DNA from: Hyphomicrobiales bacterium
Lineage (GTDB): Bacteria > Pseudomonadota > Alphaproteobacteria > Rhizobiales > Rhizobiaceae
DNA: 52,588 nt
Assembly: GCA_900466875.1 (NCBI GenBank)
Contig: UBNQ01000001.1
Location: forward strand, 1-52,588
Reading direction: 5' to 3'
Shown here: one piece after another, positions 42,685-51,358 of the stretch
Layout: each line of letters starts with the position of its first letter
How positions within the stretch are numbered: the stretch's first letter is position 1
Translations under genes and position numbers: made by a program
Notes under the pieces: generated by a model
What the model was told of the DNA's origin: nothing
Databases searched by the model: none
What the model saw: only the letters and a program-made list of their open reading frames with translations

Positions 42685-45378
42685 CTAAGCCGCGAGATCC
42701 CGCAGAACCGTCTGCAGGATACCGCCATTGTTCATGTAAATAACTTCGTCAAGCGTATCGATACGGCAGAGGATGTTGATCTCCTTCACCGTTCCGTCGC
42801 CATAGGTGATCTGGGCCGTCTTCCACTCGCGCGGCTTGATATCGCCCTCGAGACCCTCGATGGTGACGACTTCATCACCCTTGAGATTGAGCGAAGCCCA
42901 GGTCGTGCCCTCTTCGAAGACAAAGGGGACGACGCCCATCCCCACCAGGTTCGAGCGGTGGATACGCTCGAAGGACTGGGCGATGACAGCCTTGACGCCC
43001 AGGAGATTGGTGCCCTTGGCAGCCCAGTCGCGCGACGAACCGTTGCCGTATTCGACGCCGGCGAAGATGACGAGCGGAACGCCCTCTTCCTTGTATTTCA
43101 TCGCCGCATCGTAAATCGACATCTCTTCCTTCGAAGGATAGTGGAAGGTGTAGCCACCTTCTCTGCCATTCGGGCCGAGCATGTGATTGCGCAGGCGAAT
43201 GTTGGCGAAGGTGCCGCGCATCATAACTTCATGATTGCCGCGACGCGTGCCGTACTGGTTGAAGTCGGCCACACCCACGCCATTCTCGGTAAGATATGCG
43301 CCGGCAGGCGAGGCAGCCTTGATCGAACCGGCAGGCGAAATATGGTCGGTCGTGATCTTGTCGCCGAAGAGACCCAGGACGCGGGCGCCCTTGATGTTCT
43401 TCAAGCCGGAGCCTGTCTTGCCCATGCCGACGAAGTAAGGCGGGTTTTGCACATAGGTCGACGTGTCGTCCCAGGCATAGGTCTCGCCATCCGGGATCTG
43501 CACGGCCTGCCAGTTTTCGTCGCCCTTGAACACATCCGCATATTTGCTCTCGAACAGTTCGCGAGTGACGTACTTGGCGATGAACTCCTGCACTTCGGCA
43601 GAAGTCGGCCAGACGTCCTTGAGGAAGACCGGCTGGCCATCGCTGCCGATGCCGAGTGGTTCCGTCGTCAGGTCCTTCTGCACCGTGCCGGCGAGCGCAT
43701 AAGCGACGACGAGTGGCGGCGAAGCAAGATAATTGGCCTGCACGTCCGGCGAAATACGGCCTTCGAAGTTACGGTTGCCGGACAGCACGCCCGAGACGAT
43801 CAGGCCCTTGTCGTTGATCGTCTTGGAGATCGGCGCCGGCAACGGGCCGGAATTGCCGATGCAGGTCGTGCAGCCGAAACCGACGAGATTGAAGCCGAGA
43901 GCATCGAGCGAATCCTGCAAGCCGGACTTGGCCAGATATTCGCCAACCACCTGGGATCCCGGTGCGAGCGACGTCTTCACCCACGGGGCGGACTTCAGGC
44001 CCTTGGCAACCGCATTGCGGGCCAGAAGGCCGGCAGCTATCAGCACGCTCGGGTTGGACGTGTTGGTGCAGGACGTTATGGCGGCAATCGCCACATCACC
44101 ATGGCCGAGATCGAAATCGGTGCCTTCGACCGCATAACGATTATCGAGCTGGCCCGGCTTCTTGTAGTCGGCATCCATCGAACCGGCGAAACCGGAAGCG
44201 ATATTTTCCAGCGGAATGCGGCCTTCCGGACGTTTTGGACCAGCCATCGACGGCACGACGTCGCCGAGATCGAGTTCCAGCGTGTCTGTGAAGACAAGAT
44301 CCGAACCGTCATTGTCGCGCCACATGCCTTGCGCCTTCGAATAGGCTTCGACGAGCGCGATACGTTCCTTGGTGCGGCCGGACATGTTGAGATAGTTGAC
44401 CGTTTCGGCATCAACCGGGAAGAACCCGCAGGTCGCGCCGTATTCCGGACCCATATTGCCGATCGTCGCACGGTCTGCGACCGGCATGTTGTCCATGCCC
44501 GGGCCGAAGAATTCGACGAACTTGGAAACCACACCCTTCTTGCGCAGCATCTGCACGACGGTGAGCACGAGGTCGGTCGCGGTGACGCCCTCTTTCAGCT
44601 TGCCGGTCAGCTTGAAGCCGATGACTTCGGGCAGAAGCATGGAAACCGGCTGGCCGAGCATGGAAGCTTCCGCTTCGATACCGCCCACACCCCAACCGAG
44701 AACGCCGAGACCATTGATCATCGTCGTGTGACTGTCGGTGCCGACGCAGGTATCCGGATAGGCGGTGACTTCACCGTCTTCCTCGTTGGTCCAGACGGTC
44801 TGGCCGAGATATTCGAAATTCACCTGGTGGCAGATGCCGGTGCCGGGCGGCACGACACGAAAATTCTTGAACGCCTGCTGGCCCCATTTCAGGAAGCGAT
44901 AACGCTCGCCGTTGCGCTGGTATTCCAGCTCGACATTGCGGGCAAAGGCGGTCGGCGTGCCGAATTCGTCGACGATCACCGAGTGGTCGATCACGAGATC
45001 GACGGGCACCAGCGGATTGATCTTTTCCGGATCGCCGCCGAGCGACTTGATGCCGTCACGCATGGCGGCAAGGTCGACCACCGCCGGAACGCCGGTAAAG
45101 TCCTGCATCAGCACACGGGCGGGGCGATAGGCGATCTCGGCCTCGGTCAGGCCCTTGTTGCTCAGCCATTCGGCGACCGAAAGAATCTGCTCCTTGGTGA
45201 CGGACTTTCCGTCTTCGAAGCGTAGCAGGTTTTCGAGCAGCACCTTCATCGAGAAGGGCAGCTTGGAAACACCCGCCAAGCCGTTCGCTTCGGCCTTGGG
45301 CAGTGAGTAATAGACATAGTCCTTACCGCCTACGGTAAGGACGGAACGACATTGAAAGCTATCGATAGATTTGGTCAC
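42685..45378 (-). CDS. acnA: Aconitate hydratase AcnA
   Basis: AcnA interconverts citrate and isocitrate in the TCA cycle using a [4Fe-4S] cluster. The 897-residue protein has [13 protein letters not shown] near the start, [21 protein letters not shown], the cluster motif [12 protein letters not shown] and a C-terminal [16 protein letters not shown] substrate segment. The length and order are normal. It is divergent from ccmA across 272 bp. A long open frame on the opposite strand has no family resemblance. Confidence 0.97.
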   Translation of the reverse strand: MTKSIDSFQCRSVLTVGGKDYVYYSLPKAEANGLAGVSKLPFSMKVLLENLLRFEDGKSVTKEQILSVAEWLSNKGLTEAEIAYRPARVLMQDFTGVPAVVDLAAMRDGIKSLGGDPEKINPLVPVDLVIDHSVIVDEFGTPTAFARNVELEYQRNGERYRFLKWGQQAFKNFRVVPPGTGICHQVNFEYLGQTVWTNEEDGEVTAYPDTCVGTDSHTTMINGLGVLGWGVGGIEAEASMLGQPVSMLLPEVIGFKLTGKLKEGVTATDLVLTVVQMLRKKGVVSKFVEFFGPGMDNMPVADRATIGNMGPEYGATCGFFPVDAETVNYLNMSGRTKERIALVEAYSKAQGMWRDNDGSDLVFTDTLELDLGDVVPSMAGPKRPEGRIPLENIASGFAGSMDADYKKPGQLDNRYAVEGTDFDLGHGDVAIAAITSCTNTSNPSVLIAAGLLARNAVAKGLKSAPWVKTSLAPGSQVVGEYLAKSGLQDSLDALGFNLVGFGCTTCIGNSGPLPAPISKTINDKGLIVSGVLSGNRNFEGRISPDVQANYLASPPLVVAYALAGTVQKDLTTEPLGIGSDGQPVFLKDVWPTSAEVQEFIAKYVTRELFESKYADVFKGDENWQAVQIPDGETYAWDDTSTYVQNPPYFVGMGKTGSGLKNIKGARVLGLFGDKITTDHISPAGSIKAASPAGAYLTENGVGVADFNQYGTRRGNHEVMMRGTFANIRLRNHMLGPNGREGGYTFHYPSKEEMSIYDAAMKYKEEGVPLVIFAGVEYGNGSSRDWAAKGTNLLGVKAVIAQSFERIHRSNLVGMGVVPFVFEEGTTWASLNLKGDEVVTIEGLEGDIKPREWKTAQITYGDGTVKEINILCRIDTLDEVIYMNNGGILQTVLRDLAA

Positions 45379-45650
45379 GGATTAGAACCCCGCTGATATC
45401 AAGAGCCAACACGCGCGTGCGGACGCCTATGCACTTTTGAAATGCACTATAGGATGCGGGTGCGACCATTTCCGCTGTCCGCACGAGAAGATTTTGGTCT
45501 TCAGGTCCGGCGCTGAGTGGAAATCACGCCGGCCGCTGGCGTGGTTGCTATGTATATAGATAGTTTCTAAGAACCTTCCAGACACTTTGTCGCAGCGGGC
45601 AAAAGATTTTTTGCGGCTAGATGTTTGAGAACTTAAACAAGGTTTCCGTG
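45379..45650. promoter_or_regulatory. acnA / ccmA divergent intergenic
   Basis: The 272-bp gap holds the promoters of acnA and the ccm genes. CACGCC/GGCGTG forms a small stem at about 45527-45545. TTCTAAGAACCTTC (45565-45578) resembles an Irr-type half-site. I see no gene here. Confidence 0.4.
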
Positions 45651-46310
45651 ATGCGGCTGACGGCCGAAAACTTGAGCGCCAGACGCGGCGAAGACCTGAT
45701 TTTCAAGGACATTTCCTTCCGTCTCGATGGAGGCGAGTGCCTTGTCCTGACGGGGAAGAACGGCTCGGGAAAGTCGACGCTGTTGCGCACGGTGGCCGGG
45801 TTGTTGCGCCCCGAGACCGGTCGCGTGACATGGACATCGGACGGTGCGCAGGCCGGCATGCGGGCCGCCGAAGCCTGCCATTATCTCGGCCATCGCAATG
45901 CGATGAAGGCAGAGTTGAGCGTTTCGGAAAACCTCTCCTTCTGGCGCGAATTCCTCGGCAATTTCTCCGGCGGCCCGACTTCGGAACCCAAGGGCGTGTC
46001 GATCGGCGAGGCAGCGGAACAGGTCGGCCTCGGTGGCATCACTCACCTGCCCTTCGGTTACCTCTCCGCCGGCCAGCAGCGCCGCATGGCGTTTGCAAAA
46101 CTGCTCGTCTCCTGGCGTCCGGTCTGGATCCTGGATGAGCCGACTGCGGCGCTGGACGTGAGTGCCGAAGAGGTGTTTACGGGATTGATAACTAACCATC
46201 TTGCAGCGGGCGGCATCGCCCTTGCCGCCACCCATCAGCCGCTCGGGGTGGAAAATGCGCGGGAACTGAGGATGACGGGGTTTGAGGGCGTGATGGAGGA
46301 GATGTGGTGA
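45651..46310 (+). CDS. ccmA: Heme exporter ATPase CcmA
   Basis: CcmA is the ATPase of the CcmABCD complex, which releases holo-CcmE during cytochrome c maturation. The 219-residue protein has Walker [13 protein letters not shown], signature LSAGQQRRMA and Walker B VWILDEPTAALD. ATG 45651 gives the usual MRLTAENLSARRG start, with AAGG upstream; an ATG at 45621 is less likely. It is followed by a 139-bp repeat and then ccmB. Confidence 0.94.
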   Translation: MRLTAENLSARRGEDLIFKDISFRLDGGECLVLTGKNGSGKSTLLRTVAGLLRPETGRVTWTSDGAQAGMRAAEACHYLGHRNAMKAELSVSENLSFWREFLGNFSGGPTSEPKGVSIGEAAEQVGLGGITHLPFGYLSAGQQRRMAFAKLLVSWRPVWILDEPTAALDVSAEEVFTGLITNHLAAGGIALAATHQPLGVENARELRMTGFEGVMEEMW

Positions 46311-46329
46311 TGATGGCATTTGCCTTGCT

Positions 46330-46468
46330 GCCCCTCATCCGCCTGCCGGCACCTTCTCCCCGTTCTGACGGGGAGAAGGGATATGCCGCGCCCTCTCCGT
46401 CGCTCGCCAGCCGCGTGCGAGGCACGTCCCCTCGCCCCGCTTGCGGGGAGAGGGCTAGGGTGAGGGGC
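46330..46468. repeat. RIME-like palindromic repeat, copy C, in the ccm operon
   Basis: The ends (GCCCCTCATCCGCCTGCCGG ... TGAGGGGC) match copies A and B, with a 12-bp stem CCTTCTCCCCGT/ACGGGGAGAAGG and a second CCCCGC/GCGGGG stem. It lies between the ccmA stop and the ccmB ATG, so the ccm mRNA must contain it unless ccmB has its own promoter. Confidence 0.88.
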
Positions 46469-46503
46469 CGCCTCGACGCCAGTCGCGCCCGGAAGATCGC
46501 CCG

Positions 46504-47163
46504 ATGACCGCCCTCCTCCTCCGCGACCTGAAGCTTTCGGTCCGCGCTGGCGGTGGCGCGTTGATCGGCGTGCTGTTCTTCATGACCGTCGTCGCCGTCA
46601 TCCCCTTCGGCGTCGGTCCCGACCTGAACCTCCTCTCGCGCATCGGACCGGCGATCGTCTGGATCGGTGCGCTGCTTTCTGCCTTGCTCGGCCTCGACCG
46701 CATGTTCCAGACCGATCGCGAGGACGGTTCCCTCGACCTTATCCTGATGCAGGAACACCCGCTGGTCTTAACCGTATTGATCAAATGCCTGGCGCACTGG
46801 CTCGGCAACGGCCTGCCGCTGGTCATCGCCTCGCCGCTTCTCGGCCTGTTCATGAACATGAGCGAAGTGGCGATCGGCGCGACCATGTTGACGCTGCTGG
46901 TCGGTACGCCGGCGCTGACCTTCATCGGCGCGGTTGGTGCAGCCGTTGCCGTGGCCCTTCCCCGTGGCGGCCTGCTTGTGTCGATCCTCGTCCTGCCGCT
47001 GGCAATCCCGGTACTGATCTTCGGCGTCAGCGCATCCTATGCGGCGGTCGAAGATCCGGCCCCCTTCATGCCGCCTTTTCTGATATTGGTGGCCATCACG
47101 ATGTTTTTTGCAGTGATCGGTCCAATCGGCGCGGCGCTCGCTTTGCGAAACACGGCTGATTGA
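46504..47163 (+). CDS. ccmB: Heme exporter permease CcmB
   Basis: CcmB is the membrane subunit of CcmABCD. The 219-residue protein has six hydrophobic helices and the family's LLLRDLKLSVRAGGGALIGVLFF start, GLDRMFQTDREDGSLDLILMQEHPL, and a C-terminal VAITMFFAVIGPIGAALALR. The length is normal. It starts 35 bp after repeat copy C. Confidence 0.95.
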   Translation: MTALLLRDLKLSVRAGGGALIGVLFFMTVVAVIPFGVGPDLNLLSRIGPAIVWIGALLSALLGLDRMFQTDREDGSLDLILMQEHPLVLTVLIKCLAHWLGNGLPLVIASPLLGLFMNMSEVAIGATMLTLLVGTPALTFIGAVGAAVAVALPRGGLLVSILVLPLAIPVLIFGVSASYAAVEDPAPFMPPFLILVAITMFFAVIGPIGAALALRNTAD

Positions 47164-47178
47164 TTAGAATCATTCTTG
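47164..47178. promoter_or_regulatory. Candidate Irr-type site before ccmC
   Basis: TTAGAAT-C-ATTCTTG contains a perfect 11-bp palindrome, AGAATCATTCT, and resembles the rhizobial iron-control element (TTAGAA-nnn-TTCTAA). It lies between ccmB and ccmC. The match is by eye. Confidence 0.4.
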
Positions 47179-47206
47179 ATCCCGCACTATCCGGTTAGAA
47201 AGTCCA

Positions 47207-47977
47207 ATGCCCGAAAGTCTCGCCATCACGAAATTCTCCGATCTGGCCAACCCGACGCGGTTTCTGGGCCTGGCGGCGCGTATCCTGCCCTGGATGGCGG
47301 GCATGACCGCGATCCTGTTCGCAATCGGCCTCTACCTGACCTTCGCCAGCGACGGCGACTACCAGCAGGGCATGACGGTGCGCATCATGTATGTGCATGT
47401 GCCATCCGCCTGGCTGTCGATGATGTGTTATTCCGTCATGGCCGTATCGGCGATCGGCACGCTGGTCTGGCGCCACCCGCTGGCCGATGTTTCGCATAAG
47501 ACGGCAGCGCCCCTCGGTGCCGCCTTCACCCTGATCGCGCTTGCAACCGGCTCCCTCTGGGGCAAGCCGATGTGGGGCACCTGGTGGGTCTGGGACGCGC
47601 GCCTGACCTCTGTCTTCGTACTGTTCCTGATGTATCTCGGCCTGATCGCACTGACCCGCGCCATGGACGATCCGGGCAAGGCTGCGCGCGTCTCGGCGGT
47701 GCTGATCCTGGTCGGCTTCGTCAACATCCCGATCATCAAGTTTTCCGTCGACTGGTGGAACACGCTGCATCAGCCGGCAAGCGTCATCCGCCTTGATGGC
47801 CCGACGATCGACAAGGAATTCCTCTGGCCGCTGCTGGTCATGGCGATCGCCTTCACGCTGCTGTTCTTCACCCTGCATATTGCAGCGATGAGAAACGAAA
47901 TCTGGCGCCGCCGCGTCTCCGCACAGCGCCGTATGGCCGCCCGCATGGCCGGCCAGCCATCGGCAAAGGAGGCGTAG
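47207..47977 (+). CDS. ccmC: Heme-handling protein CcmC
   Basis: CcmC binds heme at the outer face of the membrane and passes it to CcmE. The 256-residue protein has six helices, the WGTWWVWDARLTS tryptophan-rich motif and the two heme-ligand histidines in VHVPSAW and TLHQPAS. All key residues are present. ccmD begins one base after its stop codon. Confidence 0.96.
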   Translation: MPESLAITKFSDLANPTRFLGLAARILPWMAGMTAILFAIGLYLTFASDGDYQQGMTVRIMYVHVPSAWLSMMCYSVMAVSAIGTLVWRHPLADVSHKTAAPLGAAFTLIALATGSLWGKPMWGTWWVWDARLTSVFVLFLMYLGLIALTRAMDDPGKAARVSAVLILVGFVNIPIIKFSVDWWNTLHQPASVIRLDGPTIDKEFLWPLLVMAIAFTLLFFTLHIAAMRNEIWRRRVSAQRRMAARMAGQPSAKEA

Positions 47978-47978
47978 G

Positions 47979-48158
47979 ATGACCCATACCTTCTACATCT
48001 CCGCATCCTATATCGTCGCCGCCATCGTCATCCTCTGTCTGATCGGCTGGGTTTGGCTCGATGGCCGCGCCCGGCAAAAGGAACTTGCCGAACTCGAAGC
48101 CTCCGGCATCCGCCGCCGCTCCGCGCGCCCGACCCCGAAAGACGGAACCGCATCATGA
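47979..48158 (+). CDS. ccmD: Heme exporter protein CcmD
   Basis: This 59-residue protein has one transmembrane helix (ISASYIVAAIVILCLIGWVW), a WLDGRARQKELAELEASGIRRR basic tail and no signal peptide. That is the CcmD pattern; CcmD anchors CcmE to CcmC. AGGAGGCGTAGG lies just upstream of the ATG, and its stop overlaps the ccmG start (ATGA at 48155-48158). Confidence 0.93.
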   Translation: MTHTFYISASYIVAAIVILCLIGWVWLDGRARQKELAELEASGIRRRSARPTPKDGTAS

Positions 48159-48766
48159 CGACGGAAAGCGAAGATGCGAACCTCAAGCCGCAGCGCAATC
48201 GAACCCGTTATGCGCTGGCGCTGATCCCGCTTGTGGTTTTCGCCGGCTTCGCCGCCGTCGCCGGAAAAATGCTGTACGATCAGGACGTCAACGGGCTCGA
48301 TGTCTCCGCCATTCCCTCGGCGCTGATCGGCAAGACGGCGCCATCGCTGGCGATGCCGCCACTGGAAGGATCGAATACGGCCGCTCTCGACGACAGCGCG
48401 ATCAAGGGCAAGCTGACGCTGGTCAACGTCTTTGCCTCGTGGTGCGTGCCCTGCCGCCAGGAGCATCCCATCCTCAAGGAACTGGCGAACGATAGCCGGA
48501 TCAATATCGTCGGCATCAATTACAAGGACCGCAACGACAACGCCCTGCGTTTCCTCGGCGAACTGGGCAATCCCTACAGGGCGATCGGGGTCGATCCGAA
48601 TGGCAAGGCTGCGATCGACTGGGGCGTCTATGGCATTCCGGAAAGTTATCTGGTCGGCCCTGACGGCACGATCCTCTACAAGAAGGTCGGACCGTTCGAT
48701 GAGCGCAGCCTGACGAAGGATCTTCTGCCCGCCATTGAAAAAGCCTCGGCCGCCGCCAAAAGCTGA
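48155..48766 (+). CDS. ccmG: Thiol:disulfide interchange protein CcmG
   Basis: CcmG (DsbE) reduces apocytochrome c in the periplasm. The 203-residue protein has an N-terminal membrane anchor (about residues 20-40), the thioredoxin-like WCVPC active site (C97, C100) in NVFASWCVPCRQEHPIL, and the GVYGIPESYLVGPDG cis-Pro region. It ends 3 bp from the convergent diguanylate cyclase gene, so the ccm transcript must end inside or just past that gene. Confidence 0.95.
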   Translation: MTTESEDANLKPQRNRTRYALALIPLVVFAGFAAVAGKMLYDQDVNGLDVSAIPSALIGKTAPSLAMPPLEGSNTAALDDSAIKGKLTLVNVFASWCVPCRQEHPILKELANDSRINIVGINYKDRNDNALRFLGELGNPYRAIGVDPNGKAAIDWGVYGIPESYLVGPDGTILYKKVGPFDERSLTKDLLPAIEKASAAAKS

Positions 48767-48769
48767 TCT

Positions 48770-49951
48770 TTACGAGACGATCCTCAAGGGTGGCGGACCT
48801 TCCGGCGGGCGCTGCCCCTCCGTGACGACCCTGTTGCGGCCGGCATTCTTGGCCATATAGAGGCAGGCATCGGCCCGCCCGAGCGCATCATGCACGGAAT
48901 GATCGCCGGGCGCGGTGACAGACACGCCGAAACTTGCGGTAATCGTCCCGTCGATCCCGTGATCACGCCAGCTCATGGCGGCGAAACCGAGCCTGGCTTT
49001 CTCCACCATCTCCGCCGCCTCTGCACGACCGATGCCGGGCAGGAAGCTGACGAATTCCTCGCCGCCGAAGCGGGCTATCGCAACGCTCCTCAGATTGGCC
49101 CGCAGGATTTGCGCAAAGCCGATGATGACGTGATCTCCGGCCGCATGGCCGAACCGGTCATTGACCTGCTTGAAATGATCGATATCCCCGACGATCACGG
49201 CGCCTGCCGGAAAATTGCCGCCCAGCGTTTCGGGCAATGCCTGCTCGAAACCGCGCCGGTTGAACAGTCCGGTGAGAGGATCGCGCTCCGCCGCGTCGCG
49301 GTGCCCCGTGATCACATCGGAAACGACCGAACCCAGAACGGTCAATGCCATGACGAAACCGACAAGGCTCGCGGCCACCTGCATGAGAAAGGCATATTCG
49401 GAAGACAAAAACTGGTCGAGCGATTCAAAACTGTCCGCAGATGTCGAGGCAAGCAGGACAACCACCCGCGCGGTCGTTTCGATCACCACCAACGACGTGA
49501 TCACCACCAGCATCCGGTCGATCAAAGACCTGGCAGAACGCCGGACTGCGATGATCGAGATGGCGAGCAGGATGGCAAGCGACGAATCGCCGACCGCGAG
49601 CTGAGACCGAAGGTTTTCCTCGATGAGAATGAACCAGCAGGTAACGGCAAACGCGACCAGCGCGAATGAAAGCCTGGCCACAAGCAGGCGCGGTCGCTTG
49701 AAGCGGACAAGCAGGGCCTGCCCATAAAGAAGGAAAGCGCTGAAAAACAGCGCATTGGCGACCACCGCCTGCACCCAGAATGGCAGCGCAAATCCGATGA
49801 CTGGAAAGGCGAAGCCGAAGGAAGACAGGACATAACCCAGCCCCCAATACCGCGCGGAGCCATCGGACCATCGGTCGGCAATCAGGAAAATGGTGCCGAA
49901 AACCAGAAAAATGAACGGCAAGAGATAGGCGAAATTATCGGTCTGTTCCAT
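48770..49951 (-). CDS. Membrane diguanylate cyclase (GGDEF)
   Basis: The 393-residue protein has about six N-terminal helices (residues 8-215) and a C-terminal GGDEF domain with DPLTGLFNRRGFEQ, GDIDHFKQVNDRFGH and an active-site GGEEF, so it should make c-di-GMP. The inhibitory RxxD site expected nine to six residues before GGEEF is absent (LRSVAIARF precedes it). No EAL domain is present. The input sensed by the membrane region is unknown. Confidence 0.92.
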   Translation of the reverse strand: MEQTDNFAYLLPFIFLVFGTIFLIADRWSDGSARYWGLGYVLSSFGFAFPVIGFALPFWVQAVVANALFFSAFLLYGQALLVRFKRPRLLVARLSFALVAFAVTCWFILIEENLRSQLAVGDSSLAILLAISIIAVRRSARSLIDRMLVVITSLVVIETTARVVVLLASTSADSFESLDQFLSSEYAFLMQVAASLVGFVMALTVLGSVVSDVITGHRDAAERDPLTGLFNRRGFEQALPETLGGNFPAGAVIVGDIDHFKQVNDRFGHAAGDHVIIGFAQILRANLRSVAIARFGGEEFVSFLPGIGRAEAAEMVEKARLGFAAMSWRDHGIDGTITASFGVSVTAPGDHSVHDALGRADACLYMAKNAGRNRVVTEGQRPPEGPPPLRIVS

Positions 49952-50063
49952 CGGACCCTGCGCAGAAAGCCATCATGCGTCCTGTCGGTAATGGAAAAGC
50001 CCTATGCCCAGAACGTTAACAATTCAACGCCAGAAGGACGCCAAATGGTACCTCTGCACAGGT
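49952..50063. other. Short gap upstream of the GGDEF gene
   Basis: The 112-bp gap lies between the GGDEF gene start (minus strand) and the DUF2585 stop (minus strand). It should hold the GGDEF promoter. I see no terminator that I would defend. Confidence 0.3.
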
Positions 50064-50651
50064 TCAGCCTATGGCGCCCTGCCATGCCTTTATCGCATCG
50101 ACCGGCCAGACGAGCATGATCACGTTGAGGGTCAGGTTGTCACGGATCAGCCAGCCGGTGAACAGCTCGAAAACGATTGCGACCGTAACCGTCAGCCAGA
50201 CCGGCACGCGGGCGGCAAACAGGAAACCGAGCACCATGAACACCGTGTCCATCGCCGAATTGAGAATGCTGTCACCCGAATAACCGAGCGCCATCGTCGC
50301 GTTGCGGTAACGGTCGATGATGATGGGCGAGTTTTCCGCGATCTCCCAGGCGGCCTCGATGAAAACCGCCAGCGCCAGGCGCTCAGCCTTCACCGCTCGG
50401 CGCAGCACCAGCCAGCCGAAAGCGTAGAACAGGAAGCCATGGATGATATGCGACGGCGTATACCAATCGGCGAGATGTTGCGAGTTTCCAGGCGAATTCA
50501 CACCCGGCTCGAACAGCTTGATATAACCGCATTCGCAGATCGGAACCCGCCCCATGAAATAGAGGATGGCGATTTGCAGCAGGAACAGCACAAGCGCCGC
50601 GAGCAGCCAGCGCCTCGGCGACACTTTGTGTTCCGGCGAAATGTCCCTCAC
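50064..50651 (-). CDS. DUF2585 (UPF0314) membrane protein
   Basis: This 195-residue protein fits DUF2585, a rhizobial/alphaproteobacterial membrane family. Seen are [57 protein letters not shown] and a C-terminal [13 protein letters not shown]. The function is unknown; conserved Cys, Trp, His and Glu suggest a buried polar site. A GTG at 50651 overlaps the yciB stop by four bases. A longer upstream frame is an out-of-frame shadow of yciB. Confidence 0.88.
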   Translation of the reverse strand: MRDISPEHKVSPRRWLLAALVLFLLQIAILYFMGRVPICECGYIKLFEPGVNSPGNSQHLADWYTPSHIIHGFLFYAFGWLVLRRAVKAERLALAVFIEAAWEIAENSPIIIDRYRNATMALGYSGDSILNSAMDTVFMVLGFLFAARVPVWLTVTVAIVFELFTGWLIRDNLTLNVIMLVWPVDAIKAWQGAIG

Positions 50652-51358
50652 TTCTCGGCATCCACCGTGGCAGCATCCTGAACGGTATGGCGCATGATCA
50701 GCGGCATCTGCGCGAGCGTGAACAGGATGGTGATCGGCATCGTGCCCCAGACCTTGAAATTGACCCAGGCCTCGTCGGAGAAATTGCGCCAGACGAATTC
50801 GTTGAGGAGCGCAAGGAACAGGAAGAAGATGCCCCAGCGCAGCGTCAGTTTCCGCCAGCCTTCCGCATCCAGATTGAATGCGGCGTTGAAGACATAACCG
50901 AGCAGCGACTTGCCGAAGAACAGACCGCCGAGCAGCACCACGCCGAACAGCGTGTTGACGATCGTCGGCTTCATCTTGATGAAGGTCTCGTCCTGCAGCC
51001 AGATCGACAATCCGCCGAACACCATGACGACGACGCCCGAAACGAACGGCATGACCGGCAGGTGCTTGAAGACGATTTTCGAGATGACCAGCGAGATCAC
51101 GGTCGCGACCATGAACAGCGCGGTGGCGATCAGGAGCGGCCCGCCGATGGCAGACAGCGCCGGGAATTTGCCGACCAGCCATTCGCCGCGCAGGTTGCCG
51201 AAGAAGAAGACCATCAGGGGTCCCAGTTCCAGCGCCATTTTCAGGCCCGGCTTCTGCTTCTCTTCCTTGGTCGGCTTGATATCGCTTTCGATCGTCTGCA
51301 TGGGACCTAACTTAGATTTCTGGTTGTGCGGAGCCAAATCGTTTTTCTGTGTCATCAA
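50648..51358 (-). CDS. yciB: Inner membrane-spanning protein YciB (septation protein A)
   Basis: YciB/IspA is a five-helix inner membrane protein that affects septation and cell envelope synthesis. The 236-residue protein shows [43 protein letters not shown] and [21 protein letters not shown]. The ATG at 51358 overlaps the ftsY stop (ATGA); a later ATG at 51301 gives a shorter product. It is coupled to ftsY upstream and DUF2585 downstream. Confidence 0.94.
   Translation of the reverse strand: MMTQKNDLAPHNQKSKLGPMQTIESDIKPTKEEKQKPGLKMALELGPLMVFFFGNLRGEWLVGKFPALSAIGGPLLIATALFMVATVISLVISKIVFKHLPVMPFVSGVVVMVFGGLSIWLQDETFIKMKPTIVNTLFGVVLLGGLFFGKSLLGYVFNAAFNLDAEGWRKLTLRWGIFFLFLALLNEFVWRNFSDEAWVNFKVWGTMPITILFTLAQMPLIMRHTVQDAATVDAEK

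Noticed and set aside
42661..45225. 854-residue open frame on the plus strand opposite acnA
   Set aside because: It mirrors the acnA codon pattern, has no family motifs and no ribosome binding site. The aconitase on the other strand is beyond doubt.
50652..51182. Upstream extension of the DUF2585 frame through yciB
   Set aside because: It is Arg/His-rich out-of-frame text across the whole yciB gene. The family domain begins at the GTG at 50651.
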